A stretch of 64,000 nt of DNA from Pseudarthrobacter sp. C4D7. GTDB taxonomy: Bacteria; Actinomycetota; Actinomycetes; Actinomycetales; Micrococcaceae. The DNA lies in contig NZ_JABFMW010000011.1 in assembly GCF_013359725.1 (NCBI RefSeq), positions 41,062 through 105,061 of the forward strand. Reading direction: 5' to 3'. The position numbers and the translations under genes were made by a program. The notes beneath the pieces were generated by a model that searched no databases, had not been told where the DNA came from, and saw only the letters and a program-made list of their open reading frames with translations. Shown here in pieces: positions 42,915 to 50,576 of the stretch (its first letter is position 1; each line of letters opens with the position of its first letter).

Positions 42915-43567
42915 ATGGAAAAGGCTGAAGCAACCACCCAGGGTTCCACCGTCGAGGAGTGGACCAGCGCGCTGGCGGAGTCCACAGGTTCACCGGGCGG
43001 AGCGGGACCGGCCTGATGCTGGCGGTGGCAGCCTCACTGACGTCGATGGTGGCCGGTTACAGCGGCGACGGAAACGACGACGGCGGGGAGGCGGCCGAGA
43101 TCCGAACCCGCGCACAGGCGCTGCGCCGGGAAGCCCTGCAGCTGGCGGATGACGATGCGTCCGCCTCCAAAGCCTTCGGGGCCGCCTTCCGGCTGGATCC
43201 GGGACCGGAACGGGACGAGGCAATCCGCAGCGCATCGGTGAAAGCTGCCGCATCCTCCGCCGTCCTTGGCAAACGGGCCACCGCCGCAATTGACGACCTG
43301 TCCTGGCTGGCAACGCGCGGCAACCGTTCCCTGGTGGCGGACGTCGTGGTTGCTTTCGGGGCCCTCCGCGCTGCCGTGGCCGGCGCCCGGACCAACGTCA
43401 GTTTCGACCTCGGTTCCCTCCGCTCCACCGGCACCGGCCTGGAGCAGGTCCGCCGGCAGCACCCTGACCTTTGGGCCGCCGTCGAGAACCTCAACGCCGC
43501 CATGGACCGCATCGATGAGGTCACTGCCGCCATCGATCATCGCGCCGCCCCCACAGATACTGACTGA
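42915..43567 (+). pseudogene. Cyclodeaminase/cyclohydrolase-like gene with apparent frameshift
   Basis: Two overlapping frames together resemble the formimidoyl-THF cyclodeaminase (FchA/FTCD C-terminal) family. The first (42915-43016) encodes 33 residues, ending STGSPGGAGPA. The second continues with GTGLMLAVAASLTSMVAGYS and a helical domain to 43567. A one-base insertion at about 43000 restores the family's SPGGG-(S/A)G start region in one frame. The first frame's TGA overlaps an ATG at 43016 (TGATG), so reinitiation could produce a 183-residue protein lacking the glycine-rich folate-binding loop. A natural one-base deletion or a sequencing indel are both possible. Confidence 0.72.
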
Positions 43568-43719
43568 CCCTGGCGGCAGAACGCGCCGCCCTGAACGTTC
43601 CAGGGCAGGGAAAAGTTTCATCCTTCCCGATTTCTCGAATCGTTGGACTTGTGCAGCGACCTGCGTTTATGGTGGAAAGCGTTGCTTTACGTAACGATCT
43701 CTGGGGGGAGGCGTTCCAA

Positions 43720-44718
43720 GTGCAGTCACAAAACAATAGCTGGGCGTTTCTTCGCCCCGTTCTGCTCGCTGCAGCGGCCGCCACGTCCTGGCTCGCAATT
43801 TCAGCGGGCGCAGCATCGGCCGACACGGGCCCATCCCAGGATTCCCTTCTCGGCGCCGTCGGCTCCTCCTTGAGTTCAGCGTCCAGCCATGCCACGCACC
43901 AGGTCAGCGATGTCCTGGAACCCGTCGCAGCTGCGCTGAACGGCGGCCTGGCCGAAGCGCCGGCATCCGCGGTCCCTTCCCTTATCCCCGCCCCGTCCGT
44001 GACCCCAGTGGTGCGCGACATCGCAAGCCTGGCTGACGACGTCGTCCAAAGTCTTCCGGTGGTCCGGACGGGCGTACCGGCAGGTACCGTCCAAGCCATC
44101 GCCGAACCCATCGCCGGCGCCGCCGACACAATCGTTGAGTCAACGGTCGGCACGGTTATTCCGGTGACGGAAACGGTGCTGGCCCCGCTGGATCCTGTCC
44201 TGGCACCAGTGACCGGGACAGTGCTCTCGCCGCCGGTAACCGCACCGCAGCTTCCGGATCTTTCCGATCCCGCCAGTGCCGTCATCCCCGATCCCGTGGT
44301 CCCTGAATTGCCGAATCCAGACGATCAGGACGGGACGGGCGCCGCCGCGGAAGCACTGCAGGCCCCAGCCGTGGACGAGCCATCGGTCATCGCGCCCGCG
44401 GCCCCGGTCATCCAGCCTGGAACGTCCACCAGCGGCCTGAACACCGGATTGACCGTACCAGCGCACGCATCAGCAACCGCCGATCCACCATCTTTCGCGG
44501 ACCCGGCCCCGGGCAACGAGCCGGTGGGACCGCTTCCGAGCGCCCCGGTTTCCACGACTGGTGGCGCGGGCTCCTCCGGCGGCAGCGGGCCCACGGCTCC
44601 TGGTTATCTCAGCGCCAACCATTTCCACATCCCGGCGGCAGTCACAGATGCCGTCCACGGCCGGTTACTCACGGCCCCTGCACCGGTGTCATTCGACCCC
44701 GGATCTTCTCCTGATTAG
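43720..44718 (+). CDS. Secreted Pro/Val/Ala-rich hypothetical protein
   Basis: 332 residues from a GTG with a GGGGGGAG site nine bases upstream. A Sec signal peptide is clear (FLRPVLLAAAAATSWLAISAGAASA, cleaved after about residue 36). The mature part has no known domain. It is rich in Pro, Val, Ala and Thr, with recurring V(x)APLDPVLAPVTGTVL-like phrases at about 140-190, followed by long disordered regions. A short ordered-looking end (YLSANHFHIPAAVTDAVHG) is present. It has no sorting signal. It lies 91 bp upstream of the chaplin-like gene, so the two are probably expressed together. A role at the cell surface is inferred. Confidence 0.7.
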   Translation: MQSQNNSWAFLRPVLLAAAAATSWLAISAGAASADTGPSQDSLLGAVGSSLSSASSHATHQVSDVLEPVAAALNGGLAEAPASAVPSLIPAPSVTPVVRDIASLADDVVQSLPVVRTGVPAGTVQAIAEPIAGAADTIVESTVGTVIPVTETVLAPLDPVLAPVTGTVLSPPVTAPQLPDLSDPASAVIPDPVVPELPNPDDQDGTGAAAEALQAPAVDEPSVIAPAAPVIQPGTSTSGLNTGLTVPAHASATADPPSFADPAPGNEPVGPLPSAPVSTTGGAGSSGGSGPTAPGYLSANHFHIPAAVTDAVHGRLLTAPAPVSFDPGSSPD

Positions 44719-44809
44719 TTGAGGCACTCCCCGCTGCGCTTCCGCGTGCGGGATACGAGCCATTTCCAGGGCCAGGCAGTAGGCCCATCCAACTTTCAGG
44801 AGAATTCCA

Positions 44810-45832
44810 ATGAGTCATCGCAACATTCGCAGGTGCCTGCTTGGCACCGCATTCGCAGGCGGCCTCTTGGCGCTTGGCGGCGTTGCCGCCAATGCAGCCG
44901 ACACCACTTCAGGTACAGACGGCCTGCTGTCCGGCACCCAGGTGGCAGCGCCCATCACCGTTCCCGTGAACCTCGGGGCCACCTCACTCGGACTGCTGGG
45001 CGACTCCGCAGCCAGCACCGAAACCGCGGGCACTGCAGCACCTGCACCTGCACCTGCACCGGCAACCACACCCGCAGCATCCACCAGCGGCACCGACGGC
45101 ATCGCCTCCGGAACCCAAGTGGTGGCGCCCATCACCGTTCCCGTGAACCTCGGGGCCACCTCCGTGGGCCTCATCGGCGATTCGGCGGCCAGCGTGGAAG
45201 GCTCCGGAACCGGTGCGGGCAGCACGACGTCACCCGCACCGGCACCCGCACCCGCCGGATCCACCAGCGGCACCGACGGCATCGCCTCCGGAACCCAGGT
45301 GGTGGCACCGGTCACTGCCCCCATCAACTTGGGCGCCACCTCCGTGGGCCTCATCGGCGATTCGGCGGCCAGCGTGGAAGGCTCCGGAACCGGAGCGGGC
45401 ACCACGACGGCACCCGCTGGTGCACCCGCCGGATCCACCAGCGGCACCGACGGCGTCCTCTCCGGGACCCAGATCGTCGCCCCGATAACGCTGCCGGTCT
45501 CCCTTGGGGCAACCTCGATTGGAACGGTGGGCGATTCGACCGCCACAGTAGTAACCCCGCCGGTCGTGACCACCCCGGTTGTCACCCCGCCCGTGGTTAA
45601 TCCCCCCACGGTCACCACCCCGGATGCGGAAGTTCCGGCAGTCCGGGCCCCCGCAGGCAACACTGAGGTCCGCGCGGCAGCAGGAAACACGGCTCAGATG
45701 GCGCTGCGCTACTCCGCCGCGCCAACGGTCCTCGCCAACACGGGCGTGGACACCGGCCTGCTGACGGTCGGCCTGCTGTTCCTCGCCTTCGGCGTACTGC
45801 TGACCCTGGTCCTGCGCCGCAAGCGCAGCTAG
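44810..45832 (+). CDS. Chaplin-like repeat protein with LANTG sorting signal
   Basis: 340 residues. A signal peptide (1-30) precedes four 36-residue repeats at residues 34-69, 93-128, 153-188 and 211-246. The repeats contain LSGTQVxAPITVPVNLGATS and GLIGDSAAS, separated by Ala/Pro/Gly/Thr linkers. The layout resembles Streptomyces chaplin domains (LSGNxVxxPVxVPVNxCGNxxxVIG), but no repeat has cysteine. A Pro/Val/Thr stretch follows, then LANTG (308-312), a membrane helix and a basic tail (RRKRS). The protein is probably anchored to peptidoglycan by a class E-type sortase. An AGGAGAA site precedes the ATG. Confidence 0.8.
   Translation: MSHRNIRRCLLGTAFAGGLLALGGVAANAADTTSGTDGLLSGTQVAAPITVPVNLGATSLGLLGDSAASTETAGTAAPAPAPAPATTPAASTSGTDGIASGTQVVAPITVPVNLGATSVGLIGDSAASVEGSGTGAGSTTSPAPAPAPAGSTSGTDGIASGTQVVAPVTAPINLGATSVGLIGDSAASVEGSGTGAGTTTAPAGAPAGSTSGTDGVLSGTQIVAPITLPVSLGATSIGTVGDSTATVVTPPVVTTPVVTPPVVNPPTVTTPDAEVPAVRAPAGNTEVRAAAGNTAQMALRYSAAPTVLANTGVDTGLLTVGLLFLAFGVLLTLVLRRKRS
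44909..45547 (+). repeat. Four 108-bp chaplin-like repeat units
   Basis: Units at 44909-45016, 45086-45193, 45266-45373 and 45440-45547. Units two and three are the most alike at DNA level, with long identical stretches, consistent with recent duplication. Each encodes SGTDGxxSGTQ at its start and a GDS ending. Confidence 0.8.
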
Positions 45833-45841
45833 CCAGCTCCA

Positions 45842-45879
45842 GGGCTGCGGCAGGTTGCTCCTACTGCCAGCCGCAGCCC
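45842..45879 (+). terminator. Hairpin after the chaplin-like gene
   Basis: Perfect 10-bp arms GGGCTGCGGC (45842-45851) and GCCGCAGCCC (45870-45879) enclose an 18-base loop, 10 bp after the stop codon. No T run is present. Confidence 0.5.
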
Positions 45880-46039
45880 GGATAAGGTCAGCGTCGCCCG
45901 CGGCACGGTCGTCCGTGCCGGGGGCCTGCGTCGCCGGGTGGTCGCTACCCTTGTGACACGGACCATCTTCGGCCCACGCTCGGTGGACCAGGTGTTCTCC
46001 GAAGTGACAATCAGGACAACCACCAGCGGGAGCAGGGAC

Positions 46040-46786
46040 ATGGCACGCGTCTTCATTACCGGGTCCACCGACGGACTGGGCCTCGCAGCGGCGGACACGC
46101 TCTTACGGGACGGGCACGACGTCATCGTGCACGCACGCTCTCAAAAAAGGCTCCCTGCCGTCCGGCACCTCCTGGACCGCGGGGCGCAGTGCGTCATCGG
46201 GGATCTCTCGGTCCTGGAGGATGTCCGGCAGATCGCGGAGGACGTCAATGGAATCGGCGGGATCAACGCCGTGATTCACAACGCCGGCGTCCTCAGCGGC
46301 CCGGCGCTGCTGCCGGTGAACGTCGTGGCCCCCTACGTGCTCACCGCCCTCATGCCAGGACCCCGGCGTCTCATCTACCTGAGCAGCGGCATGCACCGCG
46401 GCGGCGACACCGGCCTGGCCGGCCTGGACTGGGCAGGCCGCACGACGACGGCTTCCTACTCCACCACCAAGCTGCACGTCACTGCGCTGTCGGCAGCCGT
46501 GGCCCGGCTGGTTCCGGGCGTCGCCAGCAACGCCGTGGATCCCGGCTGGGTGCCCACCCGGATGGGCGGGCGGTCGGCCCCGGACAGCCTGGAACTGGGC
46601 CACCGCACCCAGGAGTGGCTGGCCACCAGTGATGACCCGGCCGCGTTATCCAGCGGCGGCTACTGGTACCACCACCACCGTCAAACCCCGCACGCGGCCG
46701 CCACCGACCCGCAGTTCCAAGACGCCCTGCTCGCGCAGCTCGCGCGCCACACAGGGGTTGCCCTTCCGGAATCGATTGCTCCATAA
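46040..46786 (+). CDS. SDR-family oxidoreductase, compact
   Basis: 248 residues from the ATG at 46040 with a GGAGCAGGG site. FITGSTDGLGLAAADTL is the dinucleotide motif, HNAGVLSG the mid-domain motif, IYLSSGMH the catalytic Ser region and YSTTKLHV the Tyr-Lys pair. The shortened core and WVPTRMGG end resemble the SDR group that includes light-dependent reductase-like and retinol-type proteins. The substrate is unknown. The frame extends to 45938 without support. The 3' end overlaps a large palindrome. Confidence 0.85.
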   Translation: MARVFITGSTDGLGLAAADTLLRDGHDVIVHARSQKRLPAVRHLLDRGAQCVIGDLSVLEDVRQIAEDVNGIGGINAVIHNAGVLSGPALLPVNVVAPYVLTALMPGPRRLIYLSSGMHRGGDTGLAGLDWAGRTTTASYSTTKLHVTALSAAVARLVPGVASNAVDPGWVPTRMGGRSAPDSLELGHRTQEWLATSDDPAALSSGGYWYHHHRQTPHAAATDPQFQDALLAQLARHTGVALPESIAP

Positions 46787-46829
46787 ACGTCGTTTTGGGG
46801 CGCGAAAACGACAAGTACGGAGCAATCGA
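46772..46829. terminator. 58-bp nested palindrome between convergent genes
   Basis: An outer 11-bp perfect inverted repeat (46772-46782 with 46819-46829) encloses an 8-bp perfect inner one (46789-46796 GTCGTTTT with 46805-46812). The left arm lies inside the SDR coding end. It separates convergent SDR and ribokinase genes and probably terminates both. The two-level symmetry also resembles dispersed REP-like elements. Confidence 0.65.
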
Positions 46830-46890
46830 CGGGGTTTTGTGCCGGTGGGGAGCTCTCGATGGTTCCGGCCGGGGGTTTAGGCCAAGGGTT

Positions 46891-47853
46891 TTAGGCCGTG
46901 CGGAGGCGGCGTTCGACGTCGGCCGCTTCCGGATACGCCGCCTGCGTCCCCTTGCGGGTGGTGGCCAGGGCCGCGGCAACGGAGGCGTATGCGGCGGCAT
47001 CGGCGAGCGCATCGCCCGCGGCCAGCCGCACTGCGACGGCACCGGTGAACGCGTCGCCGGCCCCGGTGGTGTCCACGGCACCAACCGTGGTGGGGTGGAC
47101 CCGCCCCACCCGGGCACCGTGCGGAGCCAGCGAGTCCAGCACCACGGACCCCTGCGACCCCAGGGTCACCAGGACCTGCTGGATGCCGCGCCCGGCGAAC
47201 CGTTCGCGCACGGCATCCCATTCGCCCGCGGGAGCCTCGGCCCCGGGAACCTCGGAGTCCAGGAACAGCGCGGCCTCATGGGCGTTGACCAGCAGGACGT
47301 TCGCCAAGCCGGCCAGGGCTGCCGGGATCTCCGCATACGGCGACAGGTTCAGCAGCACTGTTGCGCCGGCGTCGTGCCCTGCCTGCGCTGCGGCCAGCAC
47401 GGTGTCCATGCCAACCTCCAGGCAGAGGCTCACCACGGCGGCACCCTCCAGCGCGTCCGCGGCATCGGCGACGTCGGCCGGAGACAGGGTGCCGTTGGCA
47501 CCGGCCGAGATGATGATGTTGTTCTCCCCGCGGGCGTCCACCGCGATGACGGCGACGCCTGTGGGCTCGCTGGAGGTGCGCACATGGCTGACATCCACGC
47601 CTGCCCCGGCCACCGACGCCTCCAGCATGTTGCCGTTGGCGTCCTCCCCCACGGCGCCCACCAGGCTGACATGCCCGCCCAGGCGGGCTGCGGCCACAGC
47701 CTGGTTGGCGCTCTTGCCGCCGGGATTCACCGCGAACCCGTTGCCATGGACCGTCTCACCGGGCTGCGGGAGCCGGTCGCAGTAGATGGTGAGGTCCGCG
47801 TTCAGGGAGCCGACGACGACGATCCGGCCCGAAGCGGCAGCCGCGGCACTCAT
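46891..47853 (-). CDS. rbsK: Ribokinase
   Basis: 320 residues. PfkB-family ribokinase: VVGSLNADLTIYCDRLPQPGETVHG at the N-terminus, GKSANQAVAAARLGG (the ribose-binding GGKxxNQA motif), and DTTGAGDAFTGAVAV with the catalytic Asp. It phosphorylates D-ribose to ribose-5-phosphate. Its ATG overlaps the stop of the MFS gene upstream by four bases (ATGA). In this operon it would use ribose released by the nucleoside hydrolase. The other neighbours make a ribonucleoside route more likely than direct ribose uptake, because there is no rbsD or ABC transporter. Confidence 0.93.
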   Translation of the reverse strand: MSAAAAASGRIVVVGSLNADLTIYCDRLPQPGETVHGNGFAVNPGGKSANQAVAAARLGGHVSLVGAVGEDANGNMLEASVAGAGVDVSHVRTSSEPTGVAVIAVDARGENNIIISAGANGTLSPADVADAADALEGAAVVSLCLEVGMDTVLAAAQAGHDAGATVLLNLSPYAEIPAALAGLANVLLVNAHEAALFLDSEVPGAEAPAGEWDAVRERFAGRGIQQVLVTLGSQGSVVLDSLAPHGARVGRVHPTTVGAVDTTGAGDAFTGAVAVRLAAGDALADAAAYASVAAALATTRKGTQAAYPEAADVERRLRTA

Positions 47854-49280
47854 GCGGCCACCTCGGCCTCAACCGGCTTGGGAATCAGCAGCGACGCCGC
47901 GAACGCTGCCACGGTGAGGGCCAGGCCCACCACCACGACAGTCAGGTACGACGCCGTCGCATCGCCCAGCGCGGAGGTGGCCACCAGGACGGCGGGCAGG
48001 ATGAGGAAGCTCAGGCCCGCGCCCAGGTTGAAGGCGCCGGCGTTCATGCCGGGGAGGAAGCCGGGGTTGCCGGCGGGCGAGAGGACAACGCCGAGTCCGT
48101 TGAGCATGATGTTGACCGTACCGGCGTACATGATGCCCAGCAAGACCGTTCCGGCAATCATCATGGGCAGGCTGTGCAGGCCCAGGAACGCGATGACGGC
48201 GAGCGCGGCGATGCTGCCCAGCAGCCCGATCCGCAGCACCTTGGTGTAACCCAGGACAGGGGCGAGGCGTCCGCTGAGCGGGCCCACCAGCCAGCCCAGC
48301 AGGGCGTACGGGGTGAGGATGATCAGCGACATTTCGGTGGGACCCACACCGAAGCCGGGGTCGGCGGCCTGGACGTAAGCGGGCACGATGCCGTTGATGA
48401 CGGCGAAGATGCCGGTCATGGTCAACGTGGTGGTGAGCAGCGGGGCCCAGGTGGCGCGCTGGCGCAGGTGCACCGTTTCCACCATGGGCCGGGCGGCGCG
48501 CTGTTCGGTGCGCCAGAAGGCGAAGAACGCGACGGCGGAGACCAGCACCAGCGCCAGGCTCAGCATCAGCGTGCCGGAGTCGAATCCGGCCACGAGCTTG
48601 GCGGCCTCGTTGAGCGCGGTAAGCAGGGCCCCCACGGCGACGACGATGAAGAACACGCCGCGCCAGTCCATTCGGGTGCCGGCGCCGGGCTTGCTCTCGG
48701 TGGCGAGGAACATGATGAGGGCGGTGGCCGCGAGGGCCAGGACCACCATCAGCCAGAAGATGCTGCGGAAGCCGAAGTGCTCGGCGAAGTAGCCGCCCAC
48801 GAAGGAGTCCACACCGGCCACGCCGCCGTTGACGGCGGTGATGAGGCCCATGAGGGTGCCGTACTTGCGGGGGTTGCTGACGGCGGAGCGCAGCATGATC
48901 AGGCAGAGCGGGACGGTGGGTCCGCTGACGCCCTGGATGATGCGGCCCACGAAGAGCCAGGTGATGTCCGGGGCCAGCGCGGCGATCACGGAGCCCACGG
49001 CCATGAGCAGCATCATGCCCACCAGGACCTTCTTGCGGCCGATGATGTCGCTCAGGCGCGGAAGGAACAGGGAGAACAGGGCGGCGGCGGTGAAGAACCA
49101 GGTCTGGGAGAGCCCGATCAGGGCCTGGTCCGCTTTGAGTTCCTGGCCCATGGTCACCAGGGCGGGGCTGAGCATGGAGGCGTTGAGCTGGAACGCCACG
49201 CAGGCGGCCAGCAGTGCGGTCATGAGGGCGGCGATGTTGCCGCGGCCGGTCCTGGTTTCAGTCATGGTTGCGGTGGCCAT
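47850..49280 (-). CDS. MFS transporter, probable nucleoside or ribose carrier
   Basis: 476 residues with about 14 membrane helices, typical of a DHA-like drug/metabolite MFS protein. Motif-A-like FLPRLSDIIGRKKVLVG is between helices 2 and 3, and GRIIQGVSGPTVPL lies in helix 4. The start follows the stop of the nucleoside hydrolase directly, and its end overlaps ribokinase. Its place between those two enzymes suggests that it carries nucleosides or ribose. That function is inferred from context, because sequence alone would suggest a multidrug-type carrier. Confidence 0.87.
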   Translation of the reverse strand: MATATMTETRTGRGNIAALMTALLAACVAFQLNASMLSPALVTMGQELKADQALIGLSQTWFFTAAALFSLFLPRLSDIIGRKKVLVGMMLLMAVGSVIAALAPDITWLFVGRIIQGVSGPTVPLCLIMLRSAVSNPRKYGTLMGLITAVNGGVAGVDSFVGGYFAEHFGFRSIFWLMVVLALAATALIMFLATESKPGAGTRMDWRGVFFIVVAVGALLTALNEAAKLVAGFDSGTLMLSLALVLVSAVAFFAFWRTEQRAARPMVETVHLRQRATWAPLLTTTLTMTGIFAVINGIVPAYVQAADPGFGVGPTEMSLIILTPYALLGWLVGPLSGRLAPVLGYTKVLRIGLLGSIAALAVIAFLGLHSLPMMIAGTVLLGIMYAGTVNIMLNGLGVVLSPAGNPGFLPGMNAGAFNLGAGLSFLILPAVLVATSALGDATASYLTVVVVGLALTVAAFAASLLIPKPVEAEVAA

Positions 49281-50417
49281 CTACTTGACCCCTCCGGCGG
49301 TGAGCTGGGCACCTTCGTTGAGTTCGACGTCGGACGCGCCGGCGCCGGTGTTTGTGGCACCGGCGCCGGGCTCGCCAATGCGGACCAGCGCGTCGGTGAC
49401 CAGGTCCCAGAACCGTGCGTGGTCCAGGTCCACGGCCACGCTGGTGTGGCAATCGGCCGGTGCGGGGGCGCGGAAGTCGGCCACGGTCATGCCCAGGGTG
49501 AGCGTGCCCTGGAGTTCGATGTTCACGGGGACCTTGCGGGTGCTGACGATGCTGGGGTCGATCACGTACGCGACCGCGCAGGGATCGTGGACCGGTGGGT
49601 GGTCGAAGCCCTGGGCGTCCTTGTAGGTGTGCGCGAAGAAGTCCATCAGTTCGGTGACGAACTTCGCCGGCCCGGTGCCGATCGCTGCGATTTTCTCCAC
49701 GACGTCCGGGGTGGCCAGCGCCTGGTGGGTGAGGTCCAGGCCCACCATCACCACCGGCCACTTCTCGTTGAAGACAATGTGCGCGGCTTCGGGGTCGATG
49801 ATGATGTTGAACTCGGCCACGGCGCTCCAGTTGCCCACGTGGTAGCCGCCGCCCATGAGGACCACTTCCTTGACCCGTTCCACGATGCGCGGTTCCTTGC
49901 GGGCGGCCAAGGCGATGTTGGTCAGGCCGGCGGTGGGGACCAGGGTGACGGTGCCGGGTTCGTGCGCCATGACGGTGTCGATGATGAGGTCGACGGCGTG
50001 GCGCGGGTCCAGTTCAATGGTGGACTCAGGAAGCGCGGGGCCGTCCATGCCGGACTCGCCGTGGATGTCCGGCGCGGTTTCGATGCTGCGGACCAGCGGG
50101 CGGGGGCAGCCGGCGGCGAAGGGGACGCCGGTGATGCCGGCGATGGTGCCGACGGCCAGGGCGTTGCGGGTGACTTTTTCGAGGGTCTGGTTGCCCACCA
50201 CCGTGGTGACGGCCAGGAGTTCGATGTCGGGGTTGCCGTGCGCCAGCAGGAGGGCCACGGCGTCATCGTGGCCGGGGTCGCAGTCCAGAATGATCTTCCT
50301 GGGCCCTGCCGGGTTCGTCCGGGACTGATTCGCTGGGGGATGAGGTTCCACGATGGTGCTCCACGTCATTGGGGCCTGCCGGGGAGGCAGGGGTTTCAGT
50401 ATTCCGGGAGTGATCAT
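49281..50417 (-). CDS. Inosine-uridine-preferring nucleoside hydrolase
   Basis: 378 residues. The calcium-binding signature DCDPGHDDA (Asp45, Asp47, Asp51/52) starts the domain, followed by LLAVTTVVGNQTLEK, VVLMGGGYHVGNWSAVAEFNIIIDPEAA and VHDPCAVAYVID with the last metal-binding Asp. It splits ribonucleosides into base and ribose. The N-terminus is about 40 residues longer than usual. ATG 50417 has CAGAAT six bases upstream, fitting a leaderless start. ATG 50369 (CAGG site nearby) is the alternative. It is the first gene of the operon and is divergent from a LacI regulator. Confidence 0.9.
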   Translation of the reverse strand: MITPGILKPLPPRQAPMTWSTIVEPHPPANQSRTNPAGPRKIILDCDPGHDDAVALLLAHGNPDIELLAVTTVVGNQTLEKVTRNALAVGTIAGITGVPFAAGCPRPLVRSIETAPDIHGESGMDGPALPESTIELDPRHAVDLIIDTVMAHEPGTVTLVPTAGLTNIALAARKEPRIVERVKEVVLMGGGYHVGNWSAVAEFNIIIDPEAAHIVFNEKWPVVMVGLDLTHQALATPDVVEKIAAIGTGPAKFVTELMDFFAHTYKDAQGFDHPPVHDPCAVAYVIDPSIVSTRKVPVNIELQGTLTLGMTVADFRAPAPADCHTSVAVDLDHARFWDLVTDALVRIGEPGAGATNTGAGASDVELNEGAQLTAGGVK

Positions 50418-50435
50418 GGCAGCATTCTGTGGCCT

Positions 50436-50453
50436 ACGTCAAACGCTTGACGT
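50436..50453. promoter_or_regulatory. LacI operator 1 of the nucleoside operon
   Basis: ACGTCAAACGCTTGACGT is an 18-bp near-palindrome (8 of 9 pairs) with a CG centre, typical of LacI-family operators. It lies 18 bp upstream of the nucleoside hydrolase start, between candidate -35 and -10 boxes of the minus-strand promoter. Confidence 0.7.
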
Positions 50454-50470
50454 GGCTTCGGCATCATCGC

Positions 50471-50488
50471 ACGTCAAACGCTTGATGC
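50471..50488. promoter_or_regulatory. LacI operator 2 of the nucleoside operon
   Basis: ACGTCAAACGCTTGATGC repeats the first operator with two changes, 35 bp away centre to centre. Two sites permit cooperative binding by the divergently encoded LacI protein, which may also control its own gene. Confidence 0.65.
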
Positions 50489-50576
50489 CTTGACTGGCAT
50501 GGAAGTCGGCAGCCTTGGCCGGGCCGGTCTTTCCGGGCCGGGCCCGCTGGGGTCCGGGGGCTACTACGATCAACGT

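Noticed and set aside
46795..48249. 484-residue plus-strand frame opposite ribokinase
   Set aside because: Antisense frame rich in Gly, Arg and His with no domain.
48174..50450. 758-residue plus-strand open frame opposite the MFS and nucleoside hydrolase genes
   Set aside because: It is the reverse reading of well-supported genes. Its His/Gly/Asp/Gln-rich composition is typical of antisense frames in high-GC DNA and shows no domain.
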